Positions 44,925 through 53,619 of a stretch of 56,785 nt of DNA are shown in pieces. Origin of the DNA: Clostridiaceae bacterium. Lineage in GTDB: Bacteria; Bacillota; Clostridia; Peptostreptococcales; Peptostreptococcaceae. The notes beneath the pieces are model-generated. The model did no database searches and was not told where the DNA came from. It saw only the letters and a list, made by a program, of their open reading frames with translations. Every line of letters begins with the position of its first letter. The stretch's first letter is position 1. A program made the translations under genes and the position numbers. The stretch lies in NCBI GenBank assembly GCA_902362365.1, contig CABIVQ010000016.1, positions 1 through 56,785 of the forward strand. The letters are read 5' to 3'.

Positions 44925-45119
44925 TTAGTATGGTAATAATTGTGCTATTCTTCTAGCATCACCTTCACTAACTATTGCAGCTTTTCTTAAGTTCATCTTA
45001 GTTTTAGCATTTTTCTTAGTTAGTATATGTCTTTTGAAAGCTTTAGCTCTCTTAAGTTTTCCAGTTCCTGTTTTCTTGAATCTTTTAGCAGCACCTCTAT
45101 GAGTTTTCATTTTAGGCAT
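44925..45119 (-). CDS. rpmI: 50S ribosomal protein L35
   Basis: The 64-residue basic protein has the usual [20 protein letters not shown] start and [17 protein letters not shown]. It follows infC by 27 bases with a good GGAGG site. Confidence 0.98.
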   Translation of the reverse strand: MPKMKTHRGAAKRFKKTGTGKLKRAKAFKRHILTKKNAKTKMNLRKAAIVSEGDARRIAQLLPY

Positions 45120-45146
45120 GATAAATTCCTCCTCTCAGTTAATTAT

Positions 45147-45656
45147 CTATTTTTTTGGATCTATAATTACAACCATATTGTTCCCCTCAAATGCAGGGGC
45201 CTTTGTTGGTTCTCCAAACTCTTTTACTATATCTATAAACTTTATCATTACTTCTTTACCGATATCTTTGTGACCTAATTCTCTACCTCTAAATCTAAGT
45301 TCAACTTTAACTTTATCTCCTTTTTTAAGGAACTTTATAGCATTGTTCGCTTTAGTTTGTAAATCATTAGACTCGATACCTGGTCTAAGTCTTATTTCTT
45401 TAACTGTTATTGTTTTTTGGTTTTTTCTAGCTTCTTTTTCTTTTCTAGCTTGTTCGTATTTATATTTTCCATAATCCATTATTTTGCAAACTGGTGGATT
45501 AGCATTTGGTGATATTTTTACTAAATCTAAGTTTTTATTGTTTGCTAATACTTGAGCTTCTTTTGATGACATTATGCCAAGTTGCTCTCCAGTTTCTGAG
45601 ATAACTCTTATTTCCTTATCTCTTATTTGATCATTCATTGATAATTCTTTGCTAAT
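45147..45656 (-). CDS. infC: Translation initiation factor IF-3 (probable ATT start)
   Basis: The 169-residue form starts at ATT 45654-45656, nine bases after GGAGG, and reads MSKELSMNDQIRDKEIRVI. The first in-frame ATG is 18 bases further on (45638), much too far from the ribosome site. AUU starts are known for infC in many bacteria and let IF-3 limit its own synthesis. The body has the N domain, the lysine-rich linker (EQARKEKEARKNQKT) and the C domain ending AFEGNNMVVIIDPKK. Confidence 0.93.
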   Translation of the reverse strand: MSKELSMNDQIRDKEIRVISETGEQLGIMSSKEAQVLANNKNLDLVKISPNANPPVCKIMDYGKYKYEQARKEKEARKNQKTITVKEIRLRPGIESNDLQTKANNAIKFLKKGDKVKVELRFRGRELGHKDIGKEVMIKFIDIVKEFGEPTKAPAFEGNNMVVIIDPKK

Positions 45657-45687
45657 GGTAGGACACCTCCAAAATTTTATATAAATA

Positions 45688-45838
45688 AAAAGCGGATGAT
45701 AATATAATCATCCGCTAATATAAGTCATAATAATCCTAACCTATACATGATTTAATGTATCAGGTTAAACTTATATTTACCTTACTAACTTTCGTCGCAA
45801 GGTGAGAAGCGGACTTCTTCTTTGTTTTCTTAACTACT
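45688..45838 (-). ncRNA. infC-rpmI-rplT leader with attenuator (L20-leader-like)
   Basis: About 180 bases lie between the promoter and infC. The 5' part contains CCGCTTCTCACCTTGCGACG, and a middle hairpin (CCTGATACAT / ATGTATAGG) follows. The 3' part is a classic terminator at 45688-45717 (AGCGGATGAT / ATCATCCGCT then T5). Bacillus and relatives have an L20-bound leader with a terminator here, so the same autoregulation is expected. I have not matched it to the family model base by base. The 5' CCGCTTCT can also pair with the terminator arm AGCGG, a possible antiterminator. Confidence 0.65.
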
Positions 45839-45844
45839 TCATAT

Positions 45845-45873
45845 AATATACTACATATATTTTAGCATGTCAA
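45845..45873 (-). promoter_or_regulatory. Strong promoter of the infC operon
   Basis: TTGACA (45868-45873) and TATATT (45845-45850) with a 17-base spacer on the minus strand. The -35 is perfect and the -10 is one base off. The rest of the gap up to the plus-strand protease gene (45874-46087) is AT-rich and shows nothing else I can name. Confidence 0.75.
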
Positions 45874-46087
45874 GAATATATTTATATTTTTTATTTTAAT
45901 AATTATTATAACCTACTATATTATATTATTATTTTTTATTTAATGAGTAATTATTTATGTAATTTGTGGCTATACTTAAAAATATCTCACAAATAAATTA
46001 TTTATGGAAAATTTTAAATAATAAATATTAGTAACTATGGTAAATATAAAATAAATTAATAATTTTTATTATCTGAGGTGTATGACT

Positions 46088-47491
46088 ATGAAAATGTTAA
46101 ATAATTTCTTGAAAAAATTTAATAACCCTGTTCCAGTATTTGCACAGACGAAGATGGAAAAGGAAACACAAAATGAAGATGCTAGTAGTACTAAGCCAAA
46201 GACTACATTTATAGATGTAGCGGGACTTGATGAAGTTAAAGAAGAACTATTTGAAATCGTTGATTTTATGAAGAATCCAGATAAGTATAAAAAAATGGGA
46301 GCTAAAATTCCTAAAGGGGTACTATTCTATGGTCCTCCTGGAACTGGAAAAACTCTTCTTGCATCAGCAGTGGCTGGAGAAACTAATTCTTCATTTTTTA
46401 ATGTAACTGGTTCTGAATTCGTAGAAAAATATGTTGGAGTCGGAGCAAAACGCGTTAGAACTCTATTTGAAAAGGCCAGAAAAGAAGCACCTAGCATCAT
46501 TTTCATTGACGAAATCGATGCAATTGGAGCAAAAAGACACTTAGAGAGTAATAATGAAAAAGATCAGACACTAAATCAGCTATTAGTTGAAATGGATGGT
46601 TTTAATAAAGATTCTAATGTAATAATAGTTGGAGCAACAAATAGACTTGATTTGTTAGACGAAGCATTACTTAGACCTGGAAGATTTGACAGACATATTC
46701 ATATAGGTTCACCTAATTTCCATACTAGACATGAAATCTTGAAGGTTCATACTAACAATAAACCTCTTGATCCTTCTGTTGATTTAGAACTTTTAGCTAA
46801 AAAAACTCATGGTTTTAATGGTGCTCATTTATCTAATATTGCAAATGAAGCTGCCATATTTGCTGTAAGAGACAACAGTCCTATAATAACTGCTGTTCAT
46901 TTTGATAAAGCATTAGAAAGAGTTATTGCTGGATTAGAGTCCAAAAACTCTACTCTTATAGAAAAAGAAAAAGAAATAGTTTCTTATCATGAAGCCGGTC
47001 ATGCTTTAGTAAGCAACATCTTAGGTATTTGTCCTATACAAAAAATATCTATAGTACCTAGGGGAGAAGCTTTAGGTTATGTTCTTCAGCTTCCAGATGA
47101 AGATAGATATATTTATACTAAAGAAGAATTAATCGGCAAAATAAAAATACTTTTAGCAGGAAAAGCTTCCGAAGAAATTATTTTTAATCATCAATCTACT
47201 GGTGCTAAAGACGACTTAAAAAAAGTAACGGATATAGCTAATCAAATGGTTTGTGAATATGGAATGAGTAGTTTAGGATTCATGACTATTGATGGAAATG
47301 TAAAAACATTCTTATCTGAACAAGTTCAAAAAGAGGCTAATGATATTGTTCAAAATTGTTATAATGACACATTAGATTTGCTAAGAAACAACTTAAATGA
47401 TTTACATATAGTTTCAAAACATCTTTTCGAAAAAGAAACTATGACTCATGAAGAATTGAAATCCTTAATAAAAAAAGAAATAGTTAATTAG
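46088..47491 (+). CDS. FtsH-like AAA+ zinc protease without membrane segments
   Basis: The ATG at 46088 is 7 bases after GAGGTG, better than the one at 46082. The 467-residue protein has the FtsH AAA+ domain (P-loop GPPGTGKT at 82-89, pore loop [10 protein letters not shown], Walker B IIFIDEID, arginine fingers RPGRFDRH). The M41 peptidase has HEAGH at about 301-305 and a further metal-ligand Asp in TGAKDDL near 375. All active-site residues are present. FtsH normally has two N-terminal membrane spans and about 610-650 residues; this one has only a 40-residue polar N-terminus. It is therefore a soluble or peripheral paralogue. Its substrate is unknown. Confidence 0.88.
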   Translation: MKMLNNFLKKFNNPVPVFAQTKMEKETQNEDASSTKPKTTFIDVAGLDEVKEELFEIVDFMKNPDKYKKMGAKIPKGVLFYGPPGTGKTLLASAVAGETNSSFFNVTGSEFVEKYVGVGAKRVRTLFEKARKEAPSIIFIDEIDAIGAKRHLESNNEKDQTLNQLLVEMDGFNKDSNVIIVGATNRLDLLDEALLRPGRFDRHIHIGSPNFHTRHEILKVHTNNKPLDPSVDLELLAKKTHGFNGAHLSNIANEAAIFAVRDNSPIITAVHFDKALERVIAGLESKNSTLIEKEKEIVSYHEAGHALVSNILGICPIQKISIVPRGEALGYVLQLPDEDRYIYTKEELIGKIKILLAGKASEEIIFNHQSTGAKDDLKKVTDIANQMVCEYGMSSLGFMTIDGNVKTFLSEQVQKEANDIVQNCYNDTLDLLRNNLNDLHIVSKHLFEKETMTHEELKSLIKKEIVN

Positions 47492-47554
47492 TGACTATTT
47501 AATTTGTAATTAAAATGATATATTCTTTAATACAATCTTATATAACAAATTGTG

Positions 47555-47615
47555 TAAATAATAAAATGCACTGACAAGTATCTAAATGATGTTTGTCAGT
47601 GCATTTTATTATTTA
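47555..47615 (+). terminator. Bidirectional terminator between the FtsH-like gene and thrS
   Basis: A 23-base arm TAAATAATAAAATGCACTGAC continues into AA and pairs perfectly with its complement across a 15-base loop. The A/T ends give U-tracts on both strands. It serves the convergent protease and thrS genes. Confidence 0.85.
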
Positions 47616-47669
47616 TGACTAACCTAAGATTATTCATTCTATCTAAGGTCAGCCATTTTTATATCTTAA

Positions 47670-49589
47670 TTAAAATTGTTCAACATTTGTTCTATTTTCT
47701 ACTTCATTTAATATATTTGATAAGAATTCTTCTAAAGATACAGCACCTATTTCACCTTTATCTCTAGATCTTACAGATATAGTTTTATCTGCTTCTTCTT
47801 TTTCACCAACTATTATCATATATGGTATTTTTTGAAGTTGAGCTTCTCTTATTTTAAATCCAGTTTTTTCAGCCCTATCATCTATCTCAACTCTTATACC
47901 TTTATCAAATAAAGCTTTCTTAACTTCATTTGCATAGTCATTGTACTTATCTGATATAGGAAGTATTCTTACTTGAGTTGGAGCTAACCAAACTGGGAAT
48001 TTACCAGCATAGTGTTCTATTAATATTCCTATAAATCTTTCTATACTTCCAAATGCAACCCTGTGTATCATTACTGGTCTATGCTTTTCACCATCTTGAC
48101 CTACATAATTTATATCAAATCTTTGAGGTAATTGCATATCTAATTGTATAGTACCACATTGCCATGTTCTACCTAAACAATCTCTTAAATGGAAGTCTAT
48201 TTTAGGTCCATAGAATGCTCCATCACCTTCATTTAATATATATGGTAAGTTAAGTTCTTCTAAAGCTTCTCTTAACCCATTTTCAGCAGCTTCCCAATCT
48301 GCATCGCTTCCTATTGAATTTTCTGGTCTAGTAGATAACTCTAAGTGATATTCAAATCCAAAAGTCTTGTAAACTCTATCTATTAAATCTACAACACCTT
48401 TTATTTGATCCTTTATTTGCTCTGGTAACATGAATATATGAGCATCATCTTGAGTGAATGCTCTAACTCTCATAAGCCCATGTAGTGCTCCTGATAATTC
48501 ATGTCTATGAACTCTACCAAGCTCAGCAACTTTCATTGGAAACTCTTTGTATGAATGTGGCTTAGAATTATAGTATATTAATGAACCTGGGCAGTTCATT
48601 GGCTTTATAGCAAATTGTTGGTCATCTATATCCACAGTATACATATTTTCTTTATAGTTGAACCAGTGTCCTGAAGTTTCCCATAATTTTTGGTTTAATA
48701 TTATTGGAGTTTCTATTTCTTGATATCCATCTGCTCTGTGTATTTCTCTCCAGAATTTTAATAATTCATTTTTAAGTTCCATACCTTTTGGTAAGAATAA
48801 TGGGAACCCTGGACCTTCTTCTGGTATAAAGAATAAATCTAATTCTTTACCTAATTTTCTATGGTCTCTTTTCTTAGCTTCTTCTAACATGTGTAAATAC
48901 TCTTCTAAGTCTTTGTTTTTCTCAAATGTTATACCATATATTCTTTGAAGCATTTTATTTTTTTCATCACCACGCCAGTAAGCACCTGCTACACTTAATA
49001 ACTTAACTGCTTTAACCTTCTTAGTTGAAGGTAAGTGTGGTCCTCTACATAAATCAGTGAAATCCCCTTGTTTGTAGAATGATATTATTTCACCTTCTGG
49101 TAACTCAGATATAAGTTCTTCTTTATATATTTCTCCATTTTCTTTTGCCCAAGCTAGAGCTTCTTCTCTTGGTAGTTCATATCTTTCAACAGCTATATCT
49201 TCCTTAGCTATCTTCTTCATTTCTTTTTCTAATTTTTCTAAGTCTTCATTTGTTAATCTATGCTCTAAATCAATGTCATAGTAGAAACCATTCTCTACAG
49301 TTGGTCCTATAGCAAACTTAGCCTCTGGATATAATCTCTTTATAGCCTGCGCTAATATATGAGCTGATGTATGTCTGAATACATCTTTTCCTTCTTCATC
49401 TTCAAATTTGAATAAATTTAAATCGCAATCTTCATTTACAATGTAATCAAGTCCTACAACTTTATCATTTACTGAAGCTGCAACTATTACTCTAGCCAAT
49501 CCTTCACTTATAGACTTAGCTATATCCATAACAGATATTTCATTTTCAAATTCTCTTACAGATCCATCTTTTAAAGTAACCTTTATCAT
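47670..49589 (-). CDS. thrS: Threonyl-tRNA synthetase
   Basis: The 639-residue class II enzyme has an N-terminal TGS domain, the SAD editing domain with FRHTSAHILAQAIKRLYPE, zinc ligands in KPMNCPGSLIYY and HRHELSGALHGLMRVRAFTQ (given as HELSGALHGLMRVRAFTQ), and a C-terminal anticodon domain (APTQVRILPISDKYNDYA). Full length for the family. Expressed behind a Thr T-box. Confidence 0.98.
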   Translation of the reverse strand: MIKVTLKDGSVREFENEISVMDIAKSISEGLARVIVAASVNDKVVGLDYIVNEDCDLNLFKFEDEEGKDVFRHTSAHILAQAIKRLYPEAKFAIGPTVENGFYYDIDLEHRLTNEDLEKLEKEMKKIAKEDIAVERYELPREEALAWAKENGEIYKEELISELPEGEIISFYKQGDFTDLCRGPHLPSTKKVKAVKLLSVAGAYWRGDEKNKMLQRIYGITFEKNKDLEEYLHMLEEAKKRDHRKLGKELDLFFIPEEGPGFPLFLPKGMELKNELLKFWREIHRADGYQEIETPIILNQKLWETSGHWFNYKENMYTVDIDDQQFAIKPMNCPGSLIYYNSKPHSYKEFPMKVAELGRVHRHELSGALHGLMRVRAFTQDDAHIFMLPEQIKDQIKGVVDLIDRVYKTFGFEYHLELSTRPENSIGSDADWEAAENGLREALEELNLPYILNEGDGAFYGPKIDFHLRDCLGRTWQCGTIQLDMQLPQRFDINYVGQDGEKHRPVMIHRVAFGSIERFIGILIEHYAGKFPVWLAPTQVRILPISDKYNDYANEVKKALFDKGIRVEIDDRAEKTGFKIREAQLQKIPYMIIVGEKEEADKTISVRSRDKGEIGAVSLEEFLSNILNEVENRTNVEQF

Positions 49590-49618
49590 AACTAATGCCT
49601 CCTATATATTTTTTATAA

Positions 49619-49865
49619 TAAAAAACTCGTCGCCAATAAAAATATTGGGACGAGTATTAATTCGTGGTTCCACCCAAGTTGATTTATAAATATGTTATAA
49701 ATCCTCTTGTTGACTATAAGGTTGTCACCCGAACACTTTCACATAATAACTATGCTAATAAGTTCTGCTCCAAGGTAGTTTTCAAATAGCTATTTTTAGA
49801 TGGGCTTACAGCCGATGACCCTTCCTCTCTGTAAATTAGTTCTATTTTACTTGTCCTTATCTTTG
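49619..49865 (-). ncRNA. T-box leader (threonine) of thrS
   Basis: On the minus strand AGAGAGGAAGGGTCATCGGC opens stem I and GAAA-ACT-ACCT-TGGAG holds the specifier; ACT at 49777-49779 is a Thr codon. The T-box TTGGGTGGAACCACG is at 49663-49677, and a terminator (ACTCGTC / GACGAGT, T6) at 49619-49657. It fills most of the 339-base gap between thrS and the DUF445 gene. Confidence 0.93.
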
Positions 49866-49889
49866 CAAGTATCTTAAGTTATTATAACT

Positions 49890-49918
49890 ATTATATCAGA
49901 TAGTAAATTTCGTATCAA
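49890..49918 (-). promoter_or_regulatory. Promoter of the thrS T-box leader
   Basis: TTGATA (49913-49918) and a perfect TATAAT (49890-49895), 17 bases apart on the minus strand. Transcription would start near 49883. Confidence 0.75.
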
Positions 49919-49928
49919 CCTTAATATT

Positions 49929-50531
49929 TTATATAAATATTATGATAATACCTTGTATTATTCCTATTAAGAAACCTAATACTAATCCTAATATCTCTAT
50001 ATGCTTTAATTCTTTCTTAGCAACTTTTATAATTAGTTCCTCTAATTGATATAAATCTAATTCATTAATCTTATTCTCTACCATTTCTTGTATATTTATA
50101 CGTTCTTTTGCTTTATTCATAATATCTTCGCTTAGTTCATCTATTGCAGCTTTAACTTCAACATCAACAGCATCCATTATGTAGCCTTCAATCATTCCTC
50201 TAATTGGAAATGGTACAAAAGACATTTTTTCTTGAGCTATATTTTTTATTTTTTCTTTTATGTACTCAGTGATATTTTCTTTATCATCTTCATTCATTAT
50301 ATTAGAAAGAATATCGTCCATAGACAAAAATTCTTCTTGTATTATTTCTCCTATATTTTTAGATATTTCATTTCTTCTTTTTGGTATAAGACCAATTATC
50401 TCAAAATTTAATATAGGTATTTTTATAGGCTCTATAGGTCTAAATATTAGTTTTATTGCTAATACATTTGTTATATAACCAATTACACCGCCAATACTAG
50501 CTAATAATGCTATCTTTAATATATTGCTCAT
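49929..50531 (-). CDS. DUF445 (YheB-like) membrane protein
   Basis: The 200-residue protein has an N-terminal membrane helix with GGVIGYITNVLAIKLIFRPI, the DUF445 hallmark, then GLIPKRRNEISKNIGEII. A helical middle and a second membrane span at the C-terminus (ILGLVLGFLIGIIQGIIII) follow. The Bacillus homologue is about twice as long, so this is the short form common in Clostridia. Role unknown. It lies between ytxC and thrS. Confidence 0.8.
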   Translation of the reverse strand: MSNILKIALLASIGGVIGYITNVLAIKLIFRPIEPIKIPILNFEIIGLIPKRRNEISKNIGEIIQEEFLSMDDILSNIMNEDDKENITEYIKEKIKNIAQEKMSFVPFPIRGMIEGYIMDAVDVEVKAAIDELSEDIMNKAKERINIQEMVENKINELDLYQLEELIIKVAKKELKHIEILGLVLGFLIGIIQGIIIIFI

Positions 50532-50649
50532 ATAAATCTCCTTATAATATTATATACTTATCTATTTTTAGACATATATAATTATAAATCTTATGCAAAG
50601 ATTTATAAAGTATTTTTTAGTAAGCAATATATTTAAATAAAGTTCATAT

Positions 50650-51450
50650 TTAATTTTTGAAGATTATACTAACTCTATCCCCAAATATAGATTTTATAGT
50701 TTCTATAACCAATTCTGAAAAGTCATCATTTAATAAATCTAAAATTTGTACTTTTTTAGGACAGAGAGTCAGTAATGTACTGATTAAAAAATCTTCATAA
50801 TTTAGATCCTCTTTTATAGCCATATTTATTATCTCTTCATCATCAATATTGTCTATTTTATTACCCTCTCCATCATACAGTACAAAAGAGCCATTTTCTA
50901 ATATATTTACTACAAGCAAGTCAACTTTTGTTTCTTGCATATCTATAAAGTATTTTAATACATTTACAAACTCGCTTTGTTCTTTTTCTGATAAATACTC
51001 TTCTAATGCTATATCTGTTATTGAAGATAAATACACAAGAATTTCCTTTAATCTAAAGGTTAAAAAACCCTCTATATTTAGATAATCACAGCTAGATAAA
51101 TAATTATATACCTTATTTTTTATAGCGTCTTTTATAACATTTTCCATCCTATCGAAAACTGTTAAAGCGTATTTATAAATAATATCAACTTCATTCTCAT
51201 ATAATTCTTTATATTTTTTATCTATGTACTCTTTTAAATACTTTTGTTTAATTATACATATTATTAGACATGTTAACTCTTCTCCTATATTTTCTAAATT
51301 TAACTCATCTTCTATACCTAGATTAATTGCTACATCTATTATATTATCTTTAAAACTTATATTTTTTTTTATTTTTTTTGTTTCTAAAAAGCCTTGGGCA
51401 TTAATCCTATGATGAGGTGAAAAACTTATATGAATCTCTTTATTTGTCAA
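50650..51450 (-). CDS. ytxC: YtxC family (sporulation-associated) protein
   Basis: The 266-residue protein starts with TTG at 51450, eight bases after AAGGGG. It is mostly helical, with FLTFRLKEILVYLSSITDIALEEYL in the middle, quoted in part as FLTFRLKEILVYLS, and a C-terminal ILDLLNDDFSELVIETIKSIFGDRV, in part IKSIFGDRVSIIF. The family sits next to thrS in Bacillus and Clostridia, as here. Function is unknown; the sporulation link comes from Bacillus annotation. The C-terminal fold is characteristic, but I rely partly on synteny. Confidence 0.7.
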   Translation of the reverse strand: MTNKEIHISFSPHHRINAQGFLETKKIKKNISFKDNIIDVAINLGIEDELNLENIGEELTCLIICIIKQKYLKEYIDKKYKELYENEVDIIYKYALTVFDRMENVIKDAIKNKVYNYLSSCDYLNIEGFLTFRLKEILVYLSSITDIALEEYLSEKEQSEFVNVLKYFIDMQETKVDLLVVNILENGSFVLYDGEGNKIDNIDDEEIINMAIKEDLNYEDFLISTLLTLCPKKVQILDLLNDDFSELVIETIKSIFGDRVSIIFKN

Positions 51451-51557
51451 ATTTATCGCCCCTTTCTTACTATATAAAAGAGGATTGCCTAATAATAAAA
51501 TATTACCTATACCTTATTATTTCAATAAATAATATTTTTAAACTACTTTTATATAAT

Positions 51558-51590
51558 AAAAAAAGATATCTCAAATTGAGATATCTTTTT
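51558..51590 (-). terminator. Terminator of the nucleoside ABC operon
   Basis: AAAAAGATATCTCAA / TTGAGATATCTTTTT with almost no loop lies just after the stop of the last permease gene, with T-tracts on both strands. Confidence 0.85.
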
Positions 51591-51592
51591 TA

Positions 51593-52528
51593 TTATCTTT
51601 CACCTTTTTTGTATGGGTTTCCAAGAGCTGACGGAGCCTTAGAACTCTTAACAAATAATACTAGAACTATTAATGTTACTATATAAGGTATCATTGATAA
51701 TAAGTTTTCATTCACAACGAATGGCAATTCTGGATTTCCAAAGAATACTGTTAATGCAGTTGAGAAACCAAATAATAAACATGCTACCATAGCCCATTGA
51801 GGTCTCCATTTACTGAATATAACAGCTGCCATAGCGATATAACCTTGTCCAGATATTAATGTTGGTCTAAATGATGAAACAACTGCTAAACTCATTGATG
51901 CTCCACCTAATCCAGCTAATATACCAGATATTATAACTGCTGCATATCTAACACGAGTAACACTTATACCTAATGTATCTGCTGCACCTGGATGCTCTCC
52001 AACTGCTGTTACTCTAAGACCAAACTTAGTTTTATATAATACATACCAAACTACTAGAACTAATATAAATGCTAAATAAACTGTAGCATATGAATTAAAT
52101 ATAGTATCTAGTACACTTCCTGATGGGAATAGTCCATTTAATGGTCTTGGTATTTTATTTTCCATTGGTATTGTCGGAGTCATTGTAGCTCCATCAAACA
52201 TCATCTTTGATACGAATAATGCTACCCCTGGTGCAAGTAAGTTTATAGCAACACCCGATATTGTATGGTCTGCATTAAAACTAACTGTTGCTATAGCATG
52301 TATAAGTGCGAATAAACCACCAGCTAATCCACCTATTATAAATGCTAACCATGGGTTTCCTAAGAAATATCCAGCTGCTGCACCAGCAAATGCACCCATA
52401 ACCATCATACCTTCTAAACCTATGTTAACTATACCTGATTTTTCAGAGAATACTCCACCTAATGCTGTAAATATAAGGGGTGTAGAGTACATTAAAGTAG
52501 TACTAATAATTAAAGCTATTTGATCCAT
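51593..52528 (-). CDS. nupQ: Nucleoside ABC transporter permease (NupQ-like)
   Basis: The 311-residue membrane protein of the branched-chain/sugar permease family has about 8-9 hydrophobic spans and the family motif VNIGLEGMMVMGAFAGA. GILAGLGGASMSLAV is the coupling region. Its start ATG overlaps the previous stop by one base (TAATG). With NupP it forms the membrane channel of a BMP-dependent purine nucleoside importer. Confidence 0.9.
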   Translation of the reverse strand: MDQIALIISTTLMYSTPLIFTALGGVFSEKSGIVNIGLEGMMVMGAFAGAAAGYFLGNPWLAFIIGGLAGGLFALIHAIATVSFNADHTISGVAINLLAPGVALFVSKMMFDGATMTPTIPMENKIPRPLNGLFPSGSVLDTIFNSYATVYLAFILVLVVWYVLYKTKFGLRVTAVGEHPGAADTLGISVTRVRYAAVIISGILAGLGGASMSLAVVSSFRPTLISGQGYIAMAAVIFSKWRPQWAMVACLLFGFSTALTVFFGNPELPFVVNENLLSMIPYIVTLIVLVLFVKSSKAPSALGNPYKKGER

Positions 52529-53619
52529 TATACATTCCCCCCTTTACTTCTCTTTTCTTTCATTTTATCATATAACATTTTTAATACACTACTTAGTGCT
52601 ATAAAGTAAACTATTGAACCGATAACTATGTTTACTACTTCTGAAGGAGCTCCGATAGCTTGCATCTTAGTTCCTCCATATTTAAACGCTCCGAATAATA
52701 ATCCTGAGAATATAACTCCTATTGGGTTACTGTTAGCAATTAACGCTACAGCTATACCATCAAATCCATATCCTTCTTGAGCTGCTAATACTGATATATT
52801 ATGAGATACACCCATTACTTGTATTGCACCAGCTAGACCTGCTATTAAACCAGCTATAGCCATAGATTGTAATATAGATTTATTTACGTTTATTCCACCG
52901 TATTCAGCACCATATCTATTGAACCCAACACCTCTTAACTCGAATCCTAAAGTAGTTTTGAATAATATAAATGCTATTATTAATACAACAGCTATAGATA
53001 TTACAATACCCCAGTTCACTGAAGTAGCTGGTCCAATTAATCCTTTTAACCAATCTATTCCTATACTTGCACTTTCATGTATACTTACAGAAGTTTCACT
53101 ATTTGGCTGAGCTAACCAAGTAGTTCTTATCATATAGTTACTTAAATAGAATGCAATCCAGTTTAACATTATTGTTGCTATAACTTCATTTATTCCATAT
53201 TTAGATTTTAACCATCCTGCAATACCACCCCAAACAGCTCCTGCTACTGCTGCTACTAAAAGAGTAAGTGGTACATGTATGAATGCTGGTAAATCTATTC
53301 CTGCCCCAACTAATGTTGCAAATAAAGCACCTATTATAAACTGACCCTCTGCACCTATATTGAATAAACCAGTCTTATATGCAAATGCTATAGAAAGACC
53401 TGTTAATATAAGTGGAGTTGATCTTATTATTGTCCATGCTATGAATTTAGGCTTTCCAAATACTCCTGTTATCATAGCTGAGTATGCTTCTATCGGATTA
53501 AATCCAGCTATTAATAAAGCTATTGCTCCAACAACTAAACCTAATACTATTGATATTAACGAGAAAATAATAGCATTGTTAGCAGCAGATAACTTTCTTT
53601 TTTGTTTATTATTGCTCAT
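52528..53619 (-). CDS. nupP: Nucleoside ABC transporter permease (NupP-like)
   Basis: I start at ATG 53619 (MSNNKQKRKL), six bases after GGAGGTG; an in-frame GTG 9 bases upstream is too near that site. The 363-residue protein has about 8-10 spans, FNIGAEGQFIIGALFAT and GLIAGLAGAIQVMGVS. It overlaps the end of nupO by 11 bases, so translation is coupled. Confidence 0.9.
   Translation of the reverse strand: MSNNKQKRKLSAANNAIIFSLISIVLGLVVGAIALLIAGFNPIEAYSAMITGVFGKPKFIAWTIIRSTPLILTGLSIAFAYKTGLFNIGAEGQFIIGALFATLVGAGIDLPAFIHVPLTLLVAAVAGAVWGGIAGWLKSKYGINEVIATIMLNWIAFYLSNYMIRTTWLAQPNSETSVSIHESASIGIDWLKGLIGPATSVNWGIVISIAVVLIIAFILFKTTLGFELRGVGFNRYGAEYGGINVNKSILQSMAIAGLIAGLAGAIQVMGVSHNISVLAAQEGYGFDGIAVALIANSNPIGVIFSGLLFGAFKYGGTKMQAIGAPSEVVNIVIGSIVYFIALSSVLKMLYDKMKEKRSKGGNV

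Noticed and set aside
51417..51686. Plus-strand ORF across the ytxC-nupQ gap
   Set aside because: It starts inside ytxC, runs through the terminator and into nupQ, and has a low-complexity Tyr/Leu-rich product without a ribosome site.
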